A stretch of DNA of 64,000 nt from Agapanthus africanus (GCA_030015575.1 JASDDO010000014.1:168921911-168985910), one strand, 5' to 3'; positions 9,910-20,945 are shown, numbered from the stretch's first letter. Notes: generated from the sequence alone by a model not told the origin. Program-made: numbers and translations.

Positions 9910-10690
9910 TTACCAGAATAAAATTCTGTTTAGAAAACATTCTTCAGAATCTTTCCAAACAAAAAGATTTTGCTCTGTAAGTCAGAGCACCGTCGGATCA
10001 ATGATCCAATGGTGATTAAAAATCACTAAAATACAGAATAAATTCTGTATTGGGAAACATTTCCCAATCTTGTTAAAAACAAGAAGATTGCCTTCTGTAA
10101 ATCAGAAGCCCTAAGATCAAAGATCCAACAGTGGGGAAATCCCCAAATCAATTAGAGAAAAGATCTCTTTAACTGGTTCAACAAATCAGCTTGCCCTATA
10201 TAAAGGCCCCAAGACTTCAAGTCTAAAAAAGAGGAACCCCCCATAAACTTTGAGAAATTTCGGAGACAAAGAGCAAGCTCTTAGAAGAATTTTTTTTACT
10301 TCAAGGTTAACAAAGAACAGAGAGACGAAATCACCTCATATTAAAAGAAGAATTTACTTCTTTTTCTAAAATCATAGATCTATAAGACCAAGGTCTTTCA
10401 CAACAAAGATTAAAGTATCTCATCATAAAAAAATAAGGGGAAGAACTTAATCTTCTTCAGATCATAGATCTATAAGACAAATTGTTTTTCAGAGATTATA
10501 ATATCTCATTATAAAAGGAGGGCAGAATAATTCAATTCTCTTAGGATCATAGATCCATAAAGGCAAAGCCTTTCACCAAAAACATAAAAGATTGAAACAT
10601 CTACTATAAAAGATAAGAGCTTTGTTCTTAGACCCATGAGACAAAGTCTCTTATAAGAAAGAGAATTTAATTCTCAGGACGCAAAGCTAC
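9910..10690 (+). repeat. Array of about 20 short hairpins in LTR G
   Basis: Perfect inverted repeats with 5-9 bp arms and loops of 1-5 nt follow one another almost without gaps. Examples are ATACAGAAT/ATTCTGTAT at 10031-10050, GTGATT/AATCAC at 10012-10026, TGGGAAA/TTTCCCA at about 10051-10066, CTTGTT/AACAAG and GAGAC/GTCTC. From 10371 the array is also a tandem repeat of about 85-90 bp (units starting at 10371, 10461 and 10546 with ATCATAGATC), in which stems are kept while their sequences change. Confidence 0.85.
10197..10206 (+). promoter_or_regulatory. TATA box of LTR G
   Basis: TATATAAAGG lies within CCCTATATAAAGGCCCC. LTR J has the matching TATATAAGG at 22451. The transcript start would be about 30 bp downstream, so the hairpin units after 10230 would be in the RNA leader. 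Confidence 0.65.
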
Positions 10691-10709
10691 CTAAAAAGAG
10701 CCTTAGCGC

Positions 10710-10995
10710 TCCAAATGCGCACTGCGCTCATTATCTGGCGCATAGCGCCAAGTGCGCCACGTGTGCGCTACTTGACAGAAGCGTACTGCACTCATTATCT
10801 GGCGCATAGCGCCAAGCGCGCCACGTGCTCCTCACGTGTGCGCTACTTGACAGAAGCGCTTTGCGCTCATTTTCTGGCGCATAGCGCCAAGCGCGCCACG
10901 TGCTCCTCACATGTGCGCTACTCACAAGAAACGCTTTGCGCTTATTATCTGACGCATAGCGCCAAGCGCGCCACGTGCTCCTCATGTATGCGCTG
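10710..10995 (+). repeat. CACGTG tandem repeat in LTR G
   Basis: Four units of about 62-76 bp share GGCGCATAGCGCCAAGCGCG and CCACGTGCTCCTCACGTG. Each unit holds a GGCGC/GCGCC hairpin and one or two G-box cores (CACGTG, some decayed to CACATG or CATGTA). The reading frame that spans it is a by-product of the repeat. Confidence 0.8.
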
Positions 10996-11334
10996 AAAGA
11001 ACATAAACTGTTCTATAAATAAAAGCCCAGAGCTATGATGAGTGTTCAACACTCAATAAAAGACAAAAAGATTGTCAGAGCCTAAACCAATGCTCGGTAT
11101 TGTTAAATGTTCAACATCCTAATTAAATGGGCCGAGCCCAAAGTGGCCACAGATCCCTAATTCAGATCAATTGAGCCCATGTGCTCACAAATCTTTGATC
11201 TTAGACCCAAATTGGACTAAAGATCTTCCAACCAATATTGGTTCAAGGGTACATCTCTTCACTCCTCTGATATTTGTCGTTGTAATTCTTCAACGTCTTC
11301 AGAGAGGTGATGGGTCCCGACAACCAGACATTCC

Positions 11335-11501
11335 ATGGACTGTGGGGTCCTTAAACTCATGGACTATGATGTCCTTAAACTTTACGGATTGTAGGGTCCT
11401 TAAACTCATGGAATATGATGTCCTTAAACTTTACAGACTATGATGTCTTTAAACTCCATAGACTATGATGTCTTTAAACTGGACCGCAAAGTCCCTAAAC
11501 T
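11335..11501 (+). repeat. GGAC/GTCC hairpin tandem array (first)
   Basis: Seven units of about 24 bp each contain a 4-bp stem, a 6-nt loop and the spacer TTAAACT. Most stems are GGAC/GTCC; two units have AGAC/GTCT, a paired change that keeps the stem. Confidence 0.85.
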
Positions 11502-12063
11502 AAAACAATAGAGCCCAAATGCTCTTTTGTTGGATCTAAACGATCCCGTTAAGTTGATCTTAGTCTAAAATTAGACTAATGTATCCTTAACAAACGTTTA
11601 AGTTGATCCTAGTCTCAAATGAGACTAGCGCATCCTTAAACCCCAACCCCAAACCCAAATCTAAGAAAATACGAATTTGGACTAATCCACGCCCTACGGG
11701 AGACAACATACATTAGTCTCCGTATACAATCCACGGGCAACCAAAAAACAAAACAAACATACACGACACGAAGTGACTATCTGGAGAAGGAAAAAGTTGT
11801 TACCGCGATGCGGTAGCATAATTAACTGTAGGGGCTTCCGCCTGTAGGGAAGAGCGTCCCCACAATAAAAAAAACCCCTCACAATGAGGGGGAATCTGAC
11901 TAAGTCTGCTACATCGGCCGCATCCGTCTAAACCTTCGATACATGGTACCATAAATCAACTTGGCATCGTCGGAAAGGTGGACGGATAAATCCAAATAAC
12001 ATCTACCCCCAAAATTCAGGCCAGACATCCCAACGTCCCGGTCGCGGCTTTCGGCGGAGAACA

Positions 12064-12330
12064 AGCGCCAAGCGCCTCACGTGCCCCTCACGTGGGTGCT
12101 GCCCAAATAAAGAGTGCTTAGCACTTAATGGTTGGCGCTCAGCGCCAAGCGCCTCACGTGCCCCTCACATGGGCGCTGCTCAAATGAAGAGTGCTTAGCA
12201 CTCAATGGTTGGCGCTCAGCTCCAAGCACCTCACGTGCCCTTCACATGGGCGCTGCTCAAATAAAGAGTGCTTAGCACTCAATGGTTGGCGCTCGCGCCA
12301 AGCGCCTCATGTGCCCCTCACGTGGGCGCC
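12064..12330 (+). repeat. CACGTG tandem repeat (second LTR segment)
   Basis: Three and a half units of about 75 bp share TTGGCGCTCAGCGCCAAG and CCTCACGTGCCCCTCACGTG. The GGCGCT/AGCGCC stem is damaged in one unit (GGCGCTCAGCTCC). Confidence 0.8.
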
Positions 12331-12740
12331 GTTTAACATAAAGTCCTCAACACTCACCAAATAGAGCCCAACGCCATAAAGAGCTTTCAACACCCCATAA
12401 AAAACAAAAGGGAGGAAGTAAAGTGTGAGTATCAGAACCCACATAAATGCTCAGCATTATTTGCACTGAAAAAGGACGGGGTCCAAGCAAGTGTTTAACA
12501 CTTTATTTAAAAAGGAAATGACAAAGACTAAGTGGGCTGAGCCCAAGTTAGCCAAACTCCTAAGCAACTAAGCCCATGTGCTCTTTATTTTCCAAATTGG
12601 TCTTAGTCCCAAACAAGACTACCGATCTTCTGACGAACAATCATTGTTTTAAGGGTACATCTCTCCACACCTTTTATATATATCATTGTAATTCTCCAAT
12701 GTTTTCAGAGAGGTGGCGGGTCCCGATAACCAACAATGCT

Positions 12741-12897
12741 ATGGACCGCAACGTCCTTAAACTAGTTATGGACCGTAACGTCCTTAAACTACAATGGACC
12801 ACAACGTCCTTAAACTAGCTATGGACCGAAACGTCCTTAAACTAACAACGGACCGAAACGTTCTTAAACTAGCTACGGACCGTGATGTCCTTAAACT
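12741..12897 (+). repeat. GGAC/GTCC hairpin tandem array (second)
   Basis: Six units of about 26 bp read GGACCGnAACGTCC plus the spacer TTAAACTA. Loops vary (CGCAAC, CGTAAC, CACAAC, CGAAAC, CGTGAT); five of six stems are intact. Confidence 0.85.
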
Positions 12898-13447
12898 AAA
12901 ACAATAGAGCCCAAATACTCTTTTGTTAGATCTGAATGATCCTAAAAAAATCCTGTTGAGTAGATCTTAGTCTAAAATTAGACTAACGTATCCTCAACAA
13001 ACACTTAAGTTGATCTTAATCACAAACGAGATTAACGATCCTTAAACCAAACCCAACCCAAGAATATACAGATTTGGACTAATCCACGCCCTACAAGTGA
13101 CAACATAAATTAGTCTCCGTATACAATCCACGGGCAACCAAAAATAAAACAAACATACACTACACGAAGTGAACTGCTGGAGCAGGAGAAAGTGGTTACC
13201 GCGATGCGGTAATGTAATTAACTACAGGGGCTTGCGCCTGCAGGGAAAAGCGTCCCCACAATCAAAAACCCCTCGCAAACGAGGGAGAATCTGACGAAGT
13301 CTGCTACAATGGCCGCATCCATCCAAACCTCCGATACACAGTGCCATAAATCAACTTGGTATCTTCGGAGAGGTGGACGGATAAATCCAAATAGTATCTG
13401 CTCCTAAATTCAGGCAAGACGAACCATCCCGTTTTCGGCGGTAAACA

Positions 13448-14177
13448 CTTATATCCATGGTCTCGGCAAGTCTGATAACTACAAATCGGTACAATATACA
13501 TTACGGGGTTTTAACGGGGTAGATTGGTACGGAATGTGTTAAAAGTGGCATGATGATGTACACTAAAAGACATAGATAAACATCCATTGATGTTGTCCTG
13601 TGGGTCTTGACGGGGCCTTGTACTACCGGGTTACCTTAGTCCACGGGGAAAGTTGGACTCTTCTCGTATACACTAACACCTTATGTACCAAGCTACAAAC
13701 AACTACGTTAGTTTAACAAACTTATACCTGTATAAATTATCGGTTCTTCCCTATCTACTTATTCTATTCTATTCTTTCTTTTGGTACTTACCGAGCGTTA
13801 GTTCGCTGACGACATTCCTGTTTCTTTCTTTCCTTAGAATGTTCGTCAGGAGGACCCGACTCTCAGGAGACCGAGCCCAGCTAGAAGAACTTGGATCAGT
13901 TCATAGAAGGGCCAAACTTCTATACTACTTGTATTTATTTCCTTTTCATTCGCATGCCACTGTTTAGGCATTACTTTTATCATTGTACATTTCTTTTCAA
14001 ATCAGTTGTAATGTAAAGAAAGAATGTTAATAAAAGTTGTTGTTTATTATTACATCTCTTGTTAATTTTGTGTATTCATTTATATTGGTTATTTACGCTT
14101 AGCGTGTTTACTTCTGAGTAAATACGTCGCGGCCCATCATGTCTACTTCTCCCTATACTGGGAAGCGGGGCGTGACA
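13448..14177 (+). mobile_element. LTR fragment of family I
   Basis: It ends at 14177 with CTGGGAAGCGGGGCGTGACA, the terminus shared by Tekay-type LTRs in this window. The text around 13790-13990 matches, in inverse orientation, 21651-22147. A polyadenylation-type AATAAA lies at about 14030. The 5' side is cut where the G-family LTR ends. No primer site follows, so this is a solo or truncated LTR. Confidence 0.7.
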
Positions 14178-16376
14178 GGTATACTTGTTTGTGATTTGTG
14201 AGGCCTAGGAAGGATGATGAAATCGCTACCTAATATGAAGTTGGGTTTCTTGCCTCTTAATATCCGTTTTAACTATGCAAAACAATCCAAAAATACGCAA
14301 ATAGATTTTTTTAGCGGCGTTGTTTGCAAAGAATCTTGTAGGTAAAAACAGTTTATTGGAGCTTTAGAGAAGAGCGCAAGACGATAAAATAATATCAGAA
14401 AGATTTGGGGGCTTAACTCCCCAAGATGGCCACGGTTCCGCCGCCAAACATGCCTTTTGGCCACGGTTCCGCCGCCGGTTGATGGAGTCTCTTCTCCAAA
14501 ATTTTTCACAGCACTCCAATACTCATCTAGTCCTATTTGACTGTCTCTGAATCTCTGTTGGTTCGCTCCAATTGCTCCAAATTTCTTTCAAAACTCGCAC
14601 AAGAATCTTTAAAAACACAAAATGCGATTTTTTGGTTCTCTTTTTATTTTTATTTTTTTCTGGATTTTTTTAAGAAATCAAGCTGAATAACAAGAAAAAT
14701 ATCATTACTATTTCCCCGATAACGGCGTCATTTGATTGGTGTGAAAAACTGAGTCTTTGTATGTGTTCTAAATACCGCAATCAATAAGGGTGTCGCAATA
14801 GCTAGCTGATAGTGAGTACCGGTCGTCTACAGGGAAATGGTGAATTATTTATCTTGTTTTAGACGAGTTAATAAAAAAAGGTGGATTTTTATCATTTTAT
14901 ACTAAGAAAATTTGAAAATTTTATAAGAGAAGGGCTTGTATGGTTTATCGGATTGAGTAGTTAATGGATAGAGTTTTAAAAATAATTCTTTTTATCTTTT
15001 AATTATTTAATACTAAAGAAATAATGATGAATGTGGATTAGGATTTTTGGAGGAATTAGGGTTTCCCTCTACCGACCCTTGTCCTTCTATTGATCCCTAT
15101 TTATCTCAAGCCCTCAACAAAGCAAGTATTAATTAATCTCAAATCGTGGTCGTAACTATTATGAATAGATAGCACGACTGAATAAGAGGATTAAGTCTTA
15201 TTTTGCTAAAATTTATAAAAATTAAAACTTTAAAAAGAAATTAAGGGATTTTTTCATCCATTATACTACCCTATCCTACAAACCCTAACAAGCAAGAATT
15301 TACTCACTCATCGGGGAAAACGAAGTAAATGAGGAAAGATTAAAGATGAATGAACCCATAAGAAATAACAAAATTAAAATTACGGGAAGTAAATGCAGAA
15401 ATTAAAATGCGGAAAGTAATGAGACAAGATTAAAAAAAATCTACCTTTTATTGAATAATCAATTGCATTACAGAAGTTGATCGCTGAAAAACTAAACTAC
15501 AAACCCTAGTTTTCTCGAGAGATTTAGATTGCTCGATCAGTAGATCAGTGGATAGATGATTAACCCTAATTGCACTCGGTCCTTTTTATAGGCTCTGTAA
15601 CTTGAAACCCTAATGTCATCTTAAAGTATGTGAAAAGACGATCATGCCTCTGAATTTTCATATCCAACGGCCATGATTAAATTGCGCTTCCGCCGCCGCT
15701 TGCTCCTTTTAATCGCGGTTCCGCCGCCTTCTGATGGAGTTGCGTCTCTAGGTTTTTCGTGCCTTCTTCTTGTGATGTTAGGATATTTTTCTGATAAAAA
15801 TATTCTGAAAATATCATTTTCTCTCTGCAGTTGCGAGATTCTTCAATTTGCTCCCAACATTCAGCAAATTCGGTTTCCTTATTCGATTCGATTTGATTTC
15901 CTCAATCCTTTTTGCAGTCTTGAACTGATTTGTTATTTTAAACCTGCATAATATCTCAAATCAAATTGTTAGTAGCATTTGTTTTATTTGAGATAATATT
16001 CCAACCAATGATATGATATAATATCTTAATAATATTGGTTAAGAATATTTGATATGATATAATATGCATATTTTAATAATTAATAATCTCATGGATATTT
16101 TATTTAAATATGATATGCATATATTTCCTAATTATATTAATTATAAATTAAGAAATATATGACAATATTCTTTTTACAAATAAACCCGTATATGTTCTTA
16201 AATTATAAATAACACATTTTAATAATTAATAATAATAGGGAAAATGACTGTGAAAATGTACAATAAATATGACTGATCAGCCAGGTATCACATACGCTTT
16301 TATACATTTAAATTTAATCGTCGTTATATTTATATATATTTATTTAAATTTTTGTAATTTCAGACCTAGGGACATT
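14178..16376. other. Unclassified AT-rich, repeat-like DNA
   Basis: No coding frame or domain was recognised. Four copies of GGTTCCGCCGCC or a close form occur near 14435, 14470, 15690 and 15717. The stretch 14720-15600 (retrotransposon-like text such as GAGTACCGGTCGTCTACAGGG) resembles non-coding parts of plant LTR elements, but no boundaries were found. The part 15960-16360 is over 75% A+T by eye. Confidence 0.35.
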
Positions 16377-17142
16377 ACAGATTCATCGGTGTCATCGGCG
16401 AGGATAGCGTTCCTACGCTGTTCGATGCATATTGGCCTATAGACTAGGTCATATCTGAATGCCAGGTTTTCAAAAGAAGACATCGATATGAAGGAAGTAT
16501 CATTACATTACCTGGGCTACGGTGACTGAAGAATAAAGGGTGGCGATGATGGAAGCCATTTTTCAGGATGTCTAGAGAGAGGATTGACCGCTGCTAGTCG
16601 CGTTTTACGAGCGTGATGATGTTCAGGTATAATATTTAATTTTTAAGATTATAATAATATAACATGAAATCATATTTTATGATATATAATATTTTTTTCA
16701 ATATATTTGTAAGGCGGTGTCGATTCGCAACATGGAGAACTGGAACAAGGGCGTCAGAGAATGTGCTATCCTGATCCAAGGGAAGCGGTCGCAAGCTAGC
16801 ACTCAGCTTCAGCTCGTGAGTATTTCGACGTTTAAAAATATATGTTTTCTTTGTCGCAGATTACTTATTGAAATAAATCCTAATTTTATCGCAGAAAAAG
16901 AAAGATCCTGCCAACTACACTGCTGCCAGGAGACGGTCCGCGTTACACAGGGGCGTAAGTTTCATATAATCAAGTCGATACTATATTTAAATTAACACGT
17001 GTGTGTGTGTGTGTGTTCTTCACAGACCCAGTTCCAGGAGAGGACAAACGCCTTAGGACTTGGCCCCTACGACTCGATTACCGTCATGCAGATTACCTCG
17101 TCGATGCATGTAATAGGGAACGGGATTAGTTGGAGGTCATGA
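16377..17142 (+). pseudogene. Spliced gene fragment, probably from a DNA transposon
   Basis: Three consecutive exons are supported by sites and frame: 16714-16815 (102 nt), 16895-16954 (60 nt) and 17026-17142 (117 nt, ends in TGA). The introns are GT-AG (GTGAGT...TCGCAG and GTAAGT...TTCACAG). All exons are multiples of three and open. The reading includes NMENWNKGVRECAIL and NYTAARRRSALHRGTQFQER. An upstream exon (about 16377-16626, donor CAG/GTATAA) has several stop codons. The layout recalls the accessory protein of CACTA-type transposons (transposase_24-like), a family-level guess; a decayed host gene is the alternative. Confidence 0.5.
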
Positions 17143-17724
17143 GAGACCTAAAGAAGAAACAACTCCTCTCTATTTCAACTCCTACACTAACCAACACAAT
17201 CCCAAACAAATCCACATGATCCCAAAACATAAATAGACATGCAAGCAGAACATGAAAGATTCAAGCAATCAAAACCCAAACCTCTCACAATGCCGTGCCA
17301 GCTTCTCCTTGCTGCATCCGAATCCGAATCCAACCTCTATAAGTGCCAGCTACCTGATTTTTCAGCCGTTATTGCTTATGATTCTCAAGGGAAACTCGGT
17401 GCACCGGGTCGCCCTCGTTTAGCAAACTCTTTCAAATGATTGACATTGCAGATGTCGCGTGTTCTAGAATTGTTGTGAGAAACTTTGTTCACTTCCTCTG
17501 CTTTTGAAAAACCGAAAACTAAAATTTGCCTTCATCGTCTTTACCTGCATGAAGATGAAATTTCCTTGCATGCATCCACTGATTTTCATTAGACAAAAAT
17601 ATGTTGGTATAACAACGTAAATAACCGAAGGATTGACAACCTTCAAGTATGAAATATGAACATGAAATAGAATCCTTACCAGAAAGATTTGAGAGAAAGA
17701 GTGTGATGATGCTCAATATTAGCG
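17143..17724. other. Intergenic stretch with one small open frame
   Basis: A 66-codon open frame at 17239-17439 (plus strand) has no recognisable domain. The opposite strand offers possible donor sites such as CATGCAG/GTAAAG near 17550. Neither is enough to call a gene. Confidence 0.3.
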
Positions 17725-18420
17725 ACCCCTAGGATCAGGACACATGGCGGATGGCAGGTCCCATAACTCGGATGAAAGGGCTCACAGAGGCCGACCATGC
17801 CTCCCCTGTACCCGACCCGCAATCACAAGCTAATGCTCCTCGGGGCTCCCTGCAGATTGGCCTCCTCGGCCCCTCAGCTCGCCCTGAGCTGCCATAAGAC
17901 CAAGTCTCCTCGGCCTTCTCACTCGTCTCTGAGCCCCCCGGCCGAGGCCGTCTTCCTCGGTCCTCCGACCAGCTCCACCGCTCACAGACGTAACCTCCGC
18001 TCCGCGAATCTCGCCATGCGCGGATTCTCCGCCAGCAACATCCCACGTTCCACGCCTCCACGATCCCCATTAATGGGCGATCCGCTCTCTACGCGGGCAT
18101 GACGTCGGTAGCGTAATTGCCGGCGAGATTCTCGCGCCTGCTGCTGCGTGCCACAACCGCTATATAAACCTCCATCACAGAGGGGTCAAGGAAGCCAATT
18201 TTACTCCACTTAGCCGTTACGCTGCTCGGATCTAGTACTAACTTGATCGTCGGAGGGTCCTCGGTGGTACCAAACCACCCTGGGACTTCCTTGCAGGTAC
18301 TCGGCGCTAAACTCCTCCAATCACCAATCTCCTCAAAGCCCATTGAGACCCACACATAACAGGGGATCCCCACCAGAATCCACCGGGAGATCGACGGAAG
18401 ACAACATCTGAAGGAGACCC
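17725..18420 (+). mobile_element. LTR fragment, Tat/Retand-like promoter and U5
   Basis: This GC-rich island differs sharply from its AT-rich flanks. It holds the TATA box TATATAAAC at 18161 followed about 75 bp later by ACTTGATCGTCGGAGGGTCC. The CTTGAxCGTCGGAGxGTCC text downstream of a TATA box is characteristic of the R/U5 part of Tat/Retand-type plant LTRs. Exact ends, primer site and TSD are not visible, so a truncated copy is likely. Confidence 0.55.
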
Positions 18421-20300
18421 GAAAAGGACCTCTATCAGAGTGCTTACGAATCTTGGATATGATTTAAAGGAGAACGCAGTAAATTTCAATAGCTGCCATA
18501 GAGCCTTGAATCTCTAAAATACGAGTAGTGATCACAAATTATCAACAAAAAGAGAGTATATAGCATGAACACATTCCATAATCCTGCAATAACTTTGTAT
18601 TAGCTTTTCAATGAGGACAACTGTAAATCCATGATTCCCTACTTCAAAAGTAATAGGTAGGGCAACTACATCACAAATTTGATGGTTTTTCAACTACAAA
18701 TCTATTGTTGAATTATTTAATAAATCGCTAAATATTGATCTTTGTGAATTGATGACTGCTGTTGCATTTTTTAGCTATACTTTCAGGTGTATTTTTGTGG
18801 CTTAAGAACCCCAGCGTAAGTGCTATGAAATTTCTCCACGTCTAATATAAGATCAAAGATAATTGAAAGTGATGGTTTCACAGAGAATGCTACTCCAAGC
18901 ACTGAAGCACTACAGTCAGAAAACGATTTTCATATATACTTCCCAAATTGAGTTTATGTTTATGTTTCATTGATATTATATAGTGGCTTGTGTTTTCCAC
19001 ATGTTTCCTTTAATGTTTACATTTCATTGCTCTCTTTGTTAACCCTAGTATAGTGATCCCTCCTCTTCCTATCATACTCTCGTCCTCTCCTCTCTCATCT
19101 ACCTCCATCTTCTTCCTTTGCTGCCATCCTTTACTATCTTCTAACTCAGTGGCGGAGCCGGGATTTTTTTTCCTCTGGGGAATTACTTTCAATTAAACAA
19201 TCACTATTCAAATTATTAATTAAAATCAAACACATGCCAAAATGACAAATGAAATGTTGCCCAATAACAGTATCCACAAATGTTTTCGAATTTTTTTAAA
19301 AAAAGAACTAGAATATGACATTAAAGAAAATCAAATCATTCATTTTTGAAGATAAAATTTCGCTTATTTTTTGAATTATAAATATATCTATAATATTTCT
19401 ATCAAGGTTTTCCAGTAATTTCTTTTTCAATAAAGACAGTTGAGCAATTAGTAAAAAAGTAGTCGACTCTTATTTTGACAATCTTCACAACAGAAACAGA
19501 AATATACATCCTCAGTTTTTGCTGTTGCTGTTGGGACTGAAAAGGCAAAAATTAACAAACAACAAGCAACATAAATATTACGAAAAGTGAAAGAATATCC
19601 ACCATTTGAATTTGGATTTGTGATTATAAGCTAGCCACAATCAATTCTTTAGCCTCTTCAGTATTTTATTTTGAACTGAACATCTAAGCCATTTAAATTT
19701 TTATGTGTAAACAACTAAATTTCCTCCTTGTTAATTGTCATTTGTTAAGGCTTGTATAGGAAAACTAAAATTCAAAACAAAGTAAACAGAGGGCGAAGGG
19801 ATTCATGCAGTACAAGGGTTTATATTTAGTAATCTAAATAGGCCTCTTAAGGTAAATTAGAGGGAAACCAAAGGAAAAGTCTACGGCTCTCTTCCTCTCT
19901 CTCATTCATTAGGCATTCTGTCACATGCTCAAAAACCCAAAAATAGACATGCCATACAAATTTATACATAAGCATTTATATATTTGTTATTTTGTATAAC
20001 TCATAAATTGCTCGATTCTAATATTACCACCAACCGCGTTCATTTAATCTAAATTTAGAAAAACTATAGATATCTCTAGAAATTTTCATCAAACGTCAAG
20101 GATAAAAATTTTTACAGTTGTTCGAAATATACACGTGCGATATACTACTATATCAAGATGCATTTTGGATTTGTTTCTATTCCCTACATCTTCCATTATA
20201 AAACCAACCAGTTCACGGAAAATAATGTGCTAATGCAGATTTTAATAAAACCAAGCAGTATAACTACTAAAAATACCATCTAAAATTTACACAAAAGCGT
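18421..20300. other. AT-rich DNA without recognised genes
   Basis: No long open frame or domain is seen. The only suggestive signal is a hAT-like terminus at 19147. CT-rich tracts occur at 19060-19140. Confidence 0.4.
19147..19168 (+). mobile_element. Possible hAT-type transposon terminus
   Basis: CAGTGGCGGAGCCGGGATTT followed by a T-run resembles terminal inverted repeats of plant hAT elements. No matching inverted end was found within the next 2 kb, so this is a single-end relic at best. Confidence 0.35.
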
Positions 20301-20406
20301 TTCAATGGAGCAGTTTATAAATTACTCCCCAAAAAACAAACTTTATAAATACACACAAAAAATCAAGCAATCTTTGCAAAAAAATGCTCACCACAATTAC
20401 ATGCTT

Positions 20407-20672
20407 TCAACTAACATCCACCTTCACATCGCTCGAAATCCTCAGCTCCCCACTCGACTCAGTCCCCATTCAATAGCTCTCAACCCTAACGAAATCGACA
20501 GCGATCATCCTCACTAAATGAGCGAGAAACACAAAAGCTCCAGTAGCGACTTCGACCACAACCAAGTTGGAAGCTTTCTCCTCGAAATTGCCGGAGATCT
20601 CCGACGCAAGCTCGGAGACGCGATCAGAGATCTCCACCGCGGTCCAAAGGACTCGATCTAGGTTTTCTCCAT
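20407..20672 (-). pseudogene. Possible relic of a small host protein gene
   Basis: On the minus strand an ATG at 20672-20670 follows a plausible leader. After MEKT a one-base shift leads to an open, coding-like stretch with VLWTAVEISDRVSELASE, an alternating Val/Ala/Phe hydrophobic run (VVEVATGAFVFLAHLV) that could be a short membrane segment, an in-frame TGA, then GTESSGELRISSDVKVDVS and a stop. Two lesions in about 88 codons fit a pseudogene or a wrong frame choice. The opposite strand has a 48-codon open frame over the same bases. Function is not recognised. Confidence 0.35.
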
Positions 20673-20945
20673 TGAGCGGCGATTAGGTTTTTTCTTTCTT
20701 TTTTTAAGGGTTTTGGGGTATTTGGGATTCGTTTTATTTCGGTGGGGGGGCTTTTAAATGATAGCGCGCCGCCAATGCAGATGCGTTTTTTTTTTGGGTT
20801 CGCAAAAATCAGGGCTTGTAGAGAGAGAATCTCAACAAACCTTGAAGAGAAGTTTTTTCCAAAATGAATTGGGAAAATAATTTGTTTGGGTCCCTCGGGT
20901 TCAACTATTCAACAAGAGGTACAAATAGTTCTAGATTTCTCCGAA

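Larger units (their letters stand above)
9638..12063 (+). mobile_element. Hairpin-rich LTR of the G family, 5'-truncated
   Basis: The 3' end (11947-12063) matches the end of G's 5' LTR at 2215-2331. The true LTR start (TGTTGGGG in the related LTR J) is not present, because the deletion joined pol to its interior. Parts in order: GC-rich repeats (9664-9850), AT-rich hairpin array with a TATA box (9910-10690), CACGTG repeats (10710-10995), a second TATA-like CTATAAATAAAAG at about 11012, GGAC/GTCC hairpin array (11335-11501), then a region with stem pairs such as TAGTCTAA/TTAGACTA. The LTR end AACA is at 12063. Confidence 0.75.
12064..13447 (+). mobile_element. Second G-family LTR segment in tandem
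   Basis: It begins inside the CACGTG repeat zone, directly after the AACA end of the previous LTR. It then repeats the order of that LTR: promoter-distal text, GGAC/GTCC array, TAGTCTAA stem, the ACCGCGATGCGGT stem and the common 3' end (about 13331-13447). Divergence from the first segment is clear, so this is not a recent duplication. A recombination between repeat units is the likely origin. Confidence 0.75.

Noticed and set aside
10715-10996. Open frames on both strands over the CACGTG repeats
   Set aside because: The repeat has no stop codon in several frames; the peptides are by-products of the tandem units.
12741-12897. CRISPR-like repeat/spacer pattern
   Set aside because: Units are 24-26 bp with nearly constant spacers, in a plant retrotransposon LTR; no cas genes.
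17239-17439. 66-codon open frame as a host exon
   Set aside because: No domain, no convincing splice sites around it and no way to choose a strand.
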